From Ditylenchus dipsaci (taxonomy: Eukaryota > Nematoda > Chromadorea > Rhabditida > Anguinidae): 64,000 bases of DNA. The stretch is taken from NCBI GenBank assembly GCA_004194705.1, contig SADC01000022.1, positions 166,142 through 230,141 on the forward strand. The letters run 5' to 3'. This document shows positions 60,545-64,000 of the stretch, one piece after another (within the stretch, counting starts at the first letter, position 1; every line of letters starts with the position of its first letter). Under the pieces are notes generated by a model, which saw only the letters and a program-made list of their open reading frames with translations, ran no database searches and was not told the DNA's origin. The position numbers and the translations under genes are program-made.

Positions 60545-62349
60545 TAAAACAACTTTTTACGGTAAAAAATTTAGAGTTCGGTTTATTTAAGACAATATTA
60601 TAATTGCGCATTTTCGCTTGAAAATTTACTTAAAAAACCACTTTAAAATCTATGATAAATGATTTCTATAAATTTTGCTTCTCCCTCGAAGAATACGGCA
60701 AAAAGAAGGGACATAAGCGGAACAGATCAATCATTATTCCAACCACTCACATAAACCAATTATGGCAGCTGAAACAAAGACAATAAAAGTAATTAGCACC
60801 TGCGTTGGCTAAGGCTAGAGCTATTCCTCGTTTCTACCAGTGGTTTTCAGGATATTTTTGAAGGCATCCATCTAAACATGCAATTTCAGCAAAACAATAG
60901 ATCCATAAAAATATTAGAAAAAGCTACCGTAGCCTTAACAGAGGCATCTTCACTTATAGCACTAGCTTTGTAAGGGTGAGATTGCATAGTGTGACACTTG
61001 GGAATGGGGCATTCTCGAATTTTAACTGAAATTTGAGCTATTTTATTAGAAGTTTTTGGTTGCGATGTGAGAATATGTTACATCCAGATCCACACTTTTG
61101 GGATAGGAGTAGTATTTAAGGATGAGGTAGACACTTGGATGACCAGGATGGCAAAGCACACTGCGAATACAGCATACCAGATCTTTTTCCAGGTAGACGA
61201 AGGTGCCAGAGCTGCATGGCAGATGCCGTGGATGGTCGACCTGCGCGTGAAGTTGTCAAAGATAACGCTGTACTTGATGTTACGCATTTGAAGACCTAGA
61301 ATACATATATGCTTTTTCGAAAAAGCCTATTTTTGTTAGAAATTTTTTTTCTCTAAAATAACTACATACCAGCTTTCTAATAGAGCTGAAAAAGCTCTGG
61401 ACATTCTTCTGAAAGCGTCGAAGCATGCGGTCCTTTCTATAGCCTTTCCTGTCATTGCTAACCCCACTGCCAGTGGTAGTAGAAAAGTTGTGTTGTTTGG
61501 TGCTTGAGCTACTGCTTCCTCTCAGCTGGATGCATGGCTCTGACTGTTTTCCCTGACGACTGTCTTCACTTGGCTGCCTACTGGACAGGGACAGTTTCGC
61601 TCGACCACTGCTCAACTGGGTGGGTGGCTGCCTGTCCTTACTGTTTTTAGGGGACTGCTGAAGAAGTTCTTCTGCTGTTGTTTCTGGCATTTCTGGAAGT
61701 GGGGGAGAGGGGTAGTTAGTTCTGTCTCTTCTATATCTTGCTGGGTCAGGCAAGCGAGGAGAGGGGGAGGTATATAGCCGAGAGGAGGCAGTCCACTCCC
61801 GTTCTGATTCATGGGAATTAAAATCTCTGGTGGAGCCTTGTCAGCCATCCAGTCCGGAGATATTTGCCGCGCAGCGGACGATTCCGTTCCTCTTCCACCT
61901 TGACTGATTGCGCTGCGATCTGGATTAAAAAAGTTGCGTGATTTTAAACTAGAGAAGTCAGCTAAACAGTCTCTGTAATTTTGCAAATTCTTTATAAAAC
62001 TTGTAAAGGATCAGATTTTAGTATCAGGTTCAACTCTGCTTGCCAGCATGTCAATTATAAGCACTTGATTTAAGACTTAAATTGTGACCAAGAATATATA
62101 TAGAACACCACAAATTAAGTTTTAGCTCTGCTTTTGTTCCAAACTGATAATTTCTAGTTTTGTTCTAATAAAATAGACTTGTCTGATAAAACAGCGCCAA
62201 AAATAACTGATTACAGAACGTTAGCGACAAAAAAGAAACAATAAAACCAGGGTACGTAATTGTACCTTTTGAAAAGATTTGTACTTTTTTGGGACCCTAA
62301 ATCTATTTTTTGAGACGTTGACATTGTGTAACTTTTGTCCAATTCTGGA

Positions 62350-63060
62350 AAAAGTACAGGCTGAAATTGATTTCACGCACCAAAATACTGATTTCCCCCA
62401 GTAAATTTATTTTCCCCCAGTAAATTTGAATTTCAAACAAAATACTGATTCCCCCAGTAAATTACTGATTTCCCCAGTAAATTTTGCGGGAATTTGAATT
62501 TTCAGGTCAGAAAATACCTTCAACTGGTCAGAATCCCACCAGAGTGGCCAGAAGTCCCTGAAAGTTGGTTTTTGGGGTTTACTAAAGGGGGGGTAAACTT
62601 TTTGCGAAAAATCGATTGAGCGGATCAAATTTCGGGTCCGATGGGCAATTGCTCAGGATTCCACCCTTAACCATTCTCACTATCTTAAACCAACCTAAGC
62701 ACTGATTTAGGGTAGTTAGATACTGGTCTGGAGCAGTTTTTGGATGGTTGGGGTTTAAGATGATGAATGGTTTAAGGGTGGAATCCTGAGCAATTGAGCC
62801 CATCGGACGCTCAATCGATTTTTTCGCAAAAAGTTTACCCCCCCCCCCTTTAGTAAACCCCCAAAAACCAACTTTCAGGGACTTCTGGCCACTCTGGGTG
62901 GGATTCTGACCAGTTGAAGGTATTTTCTGACCTAAAATTCAAATTCCCGCAAATATTTACTGGGAAATCAGTAATTTACTGGGGGAATCAGTAATTTACT
63001 GAGGAAATCAGTAATTTACTGGGGGAAATCATATTTTGGTGTTGTAGTTACAGCCAAAGG
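62350..63060. repeat. Complete fold-back repeat at the copy 2 boundary
   Basis: Arms of about 300 bp (62350-62690 and 62760-63050) are inverted and diverged, so this is not an exact hairpin artefact. The outer part of each arm is built of tandem TACTGATTTCCCCCAGTAAAT units. The homology to copy 1 ends in the loop between the arms (62701). Confidence 0.85.
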
Positions 63061-63142
63061 TACATAACGTAACACGCCAAGTTATGACGCGCCAAATTAA
63101 TTTTTTTCATTATAAATATTAGAGGCCTAAAACCATTTTTAA

Positions 63143-63551
63143 AAGGACAATACTTTTTTTTTGGCGCAAAAACACTTTTTTGGCGCAAATTTTTGTTTTG
63201 CGTAATTAGATTGAAACTTTTTTATTTTTTTGAAAAGTTTTTACATCATCATGTAGCCTGATCTTCTAAATTCTGATGAAGTATCGTTTATTGCATTATC
63301 TTTAAAAATGTGATACAAAAAAGTAAAAATATGAACCATATTGCTACCCTAATTTTGTTCATACTTTTACCATTTTGTATCACATTTTTCAAAGATGATG
63401 CAATAATTGATATCTCATCAGAAACTAGAAGAGCAGCTTACATGATGAAGTTAAAACTTTGTAAAAAAGTTGAAAATTTCAATCTACTTACGCAAAACAA
63501 AAATTTGCGCCAAAAAAAATGTGTTTTACGCCAAAAAAAAGTATTGTCCTT
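63143..63551. mobile_element. T2/Kolobok-like element, TTAA duplication
   Basis: 409 bp: AAGGACAATACTTTTTTTTT ... complement AGTATTGTCCTT, with TTAA on both sides. TTTGGCGCAAA motifs are repeated inside both arms. Confidence 0.8.
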
Positions 63552-63555
63552 TTAA

Positions 63556-64000
63556 AGGCAGGTGAAAGCTGTTAAGGAACAGTCTCGACAAGAAAGAATT
63601 ACTGGGATTTGTATTTTCAGGGATTTGTTTGACAAATGGAAGAGAGAAATTTATTTAAGTCTGTTTAAGCCTAACCTGCGCCTAAGGCTTCAACTAAGTG
63701 CTTACCGTGCTTTCGGCCAACTTTCTTTCACAAAACAAAAAAGTTTATGTACGCGGGTACCCAACACCCTAAGATTCACCCTAATAGAGGTTATTTTCAC
63801 CTACATCGTTTCCACTTACAGTGTTTTTAATTTTAAAAATAGAAAGAAACTGAAGCCCGTCATCCTCTCCGTTTTACGTCCGTGATGTATGATATCATGT
63901 GGAATTACGGAGAACTTGCGCATTCCTAACTCTAAAGGGACCCCTATTTTGTCCCATCCCTCTCAATACAGACCATAATCCCTTAAATCGCTTTTTAGTC
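63556..64000. mobile_element. Start of another TTAA-type element, running to window end
   Basis: AGGCAGGTGAAAGCTGTTAA ... CAGTCTCGACA begins directly after the TTAA that closes 63143-63551 and resembles the end of 45873-46327. The opposite end is not in the window. No gene was recognised in the remaining bases. Confidence 0.55.

Larger units (their letters stand above)
54430..61919 (-). pseudogene. DEG/ENaC sodium channel, copy 2, frame-broken
   Basis: Same exon order as the gene at 6734-14283. Relative to copy 1 it carries many 1-2 base losses in coding exons: in the TM1 exon near 61130 (frame lost just after the membrane segment), the cysteine-rich exon near 56938 (two bases, so MFPNVG runs into a wrong frame), the exons near 58490-58680 and 59060-59090, and the acidic tail near 55630-55660. 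As written it cannot encode a channel. However, in the N-tail copy 2 reads openly over 61280-61753 where copy 1 breaks. So the breaks may be sequence errors in an otherwise intact paralogue, or in a second assembly of the same allele. Labelled pseudogene on the literal sequence only. Confidence 0.75.
47710..62701. repeat. Copy 2 of the ~15-kb duplicated block
   Basis: Direct repeat of 1-15083. The coordinate offset falls from 47709 at the left end to 47706 at the first IRE1 exon of copy 1 (1384), 47701 at 5379, 47686 at 9442, 47658 at 13409 and 47618 at the right end, so copy 2 is 91 bases shorter. About 40 of these bases are lost in the last 1.7 kb. Most losses are one base, often in short homopolymers, and hit exons and introns alike. 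That pattern fits poor consensus quality better than natural decay, although decay cannot be excluded. Confidence 0.97.

Noticed and set aside
62350..63060. Sequencing hairpin artefact
   Set aside because: The two arms differ at many positions, so they are not one molecule read twice.

Overview
This window is intron-rich, AT-rich metazoan DNA. It has spliced genes with GT..AG introns (some only about 48 to 60 nt), AATAAA signals after stop codons, and a very dense load of inverted-repeat DNA transposons. There is no sign of prokaryotic organisation. The degenerin-type channel (short HG-containing N-terminal motif, GxS pore, conserved extracellular cysteine block) most resembles those of invertebrates, perhaps ecdysozoans such as nematodes. 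The sequence alone does not place the species.

Layout. Positions 1-15083 and 47710-62701 are two copies of one block of about 15 kb in the same orientation, starting about 47.7 kb apart. Each copy carries exons for the lumenal (stress-sensing) domain of the ER kinase/RNase IRE1 on the + strand, followed tail-to-tail by a DEG/ENaC sodium-channel gene on the - strand. The signal-peptide exon of IRE1 is visible only upstream of copy 2 (47229-47345). For copy 1 it would lie left of the window. Neither copy shows the IRE1 transmembrane, kinase or RNase exons. Copies differ little by substitution but by many 1-2 base indels. Copy 2 loses bases at a rate that climbs toward its right end, and its channel reading frame is broken at many places.

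The single-copy middle (15084-47228) holds four more gene models: an unidentified - strand gene (about 21.2-22.25 kb); a DNTTIP1-like gene of the MiDAC histone deacetylase complex (25719-27262, +); a TMEM144-like ten-helix carrier (29134-34106, +); and a small secreted or GPI-anchored protein (41111-43375, +). TMEM144 and DNTTIP1 also contain single-base frame breaks, so consensus sequence quality has to be considered before any gene is called dead.

Much of the rest is transposon debris, mostly non-autonomous: T2/Kolobok-like elements with TTAA target duplications, pogo/Tigger-like elements (TA), Tc1/mariner-like elements with remnants of helix-turn-helix transposase, hAT-like elements (one with a perfect 8-bp duplication), a MULE-like element (10-bp duplication), PIF/Harbinger-like elements (TTA), a complete solo LTR (5-bp duplication), a tRNA-derived SINE head and two minisatellites. 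The genes do not form a pathway together. The repeated IRE1/channel block is the main structural event here.
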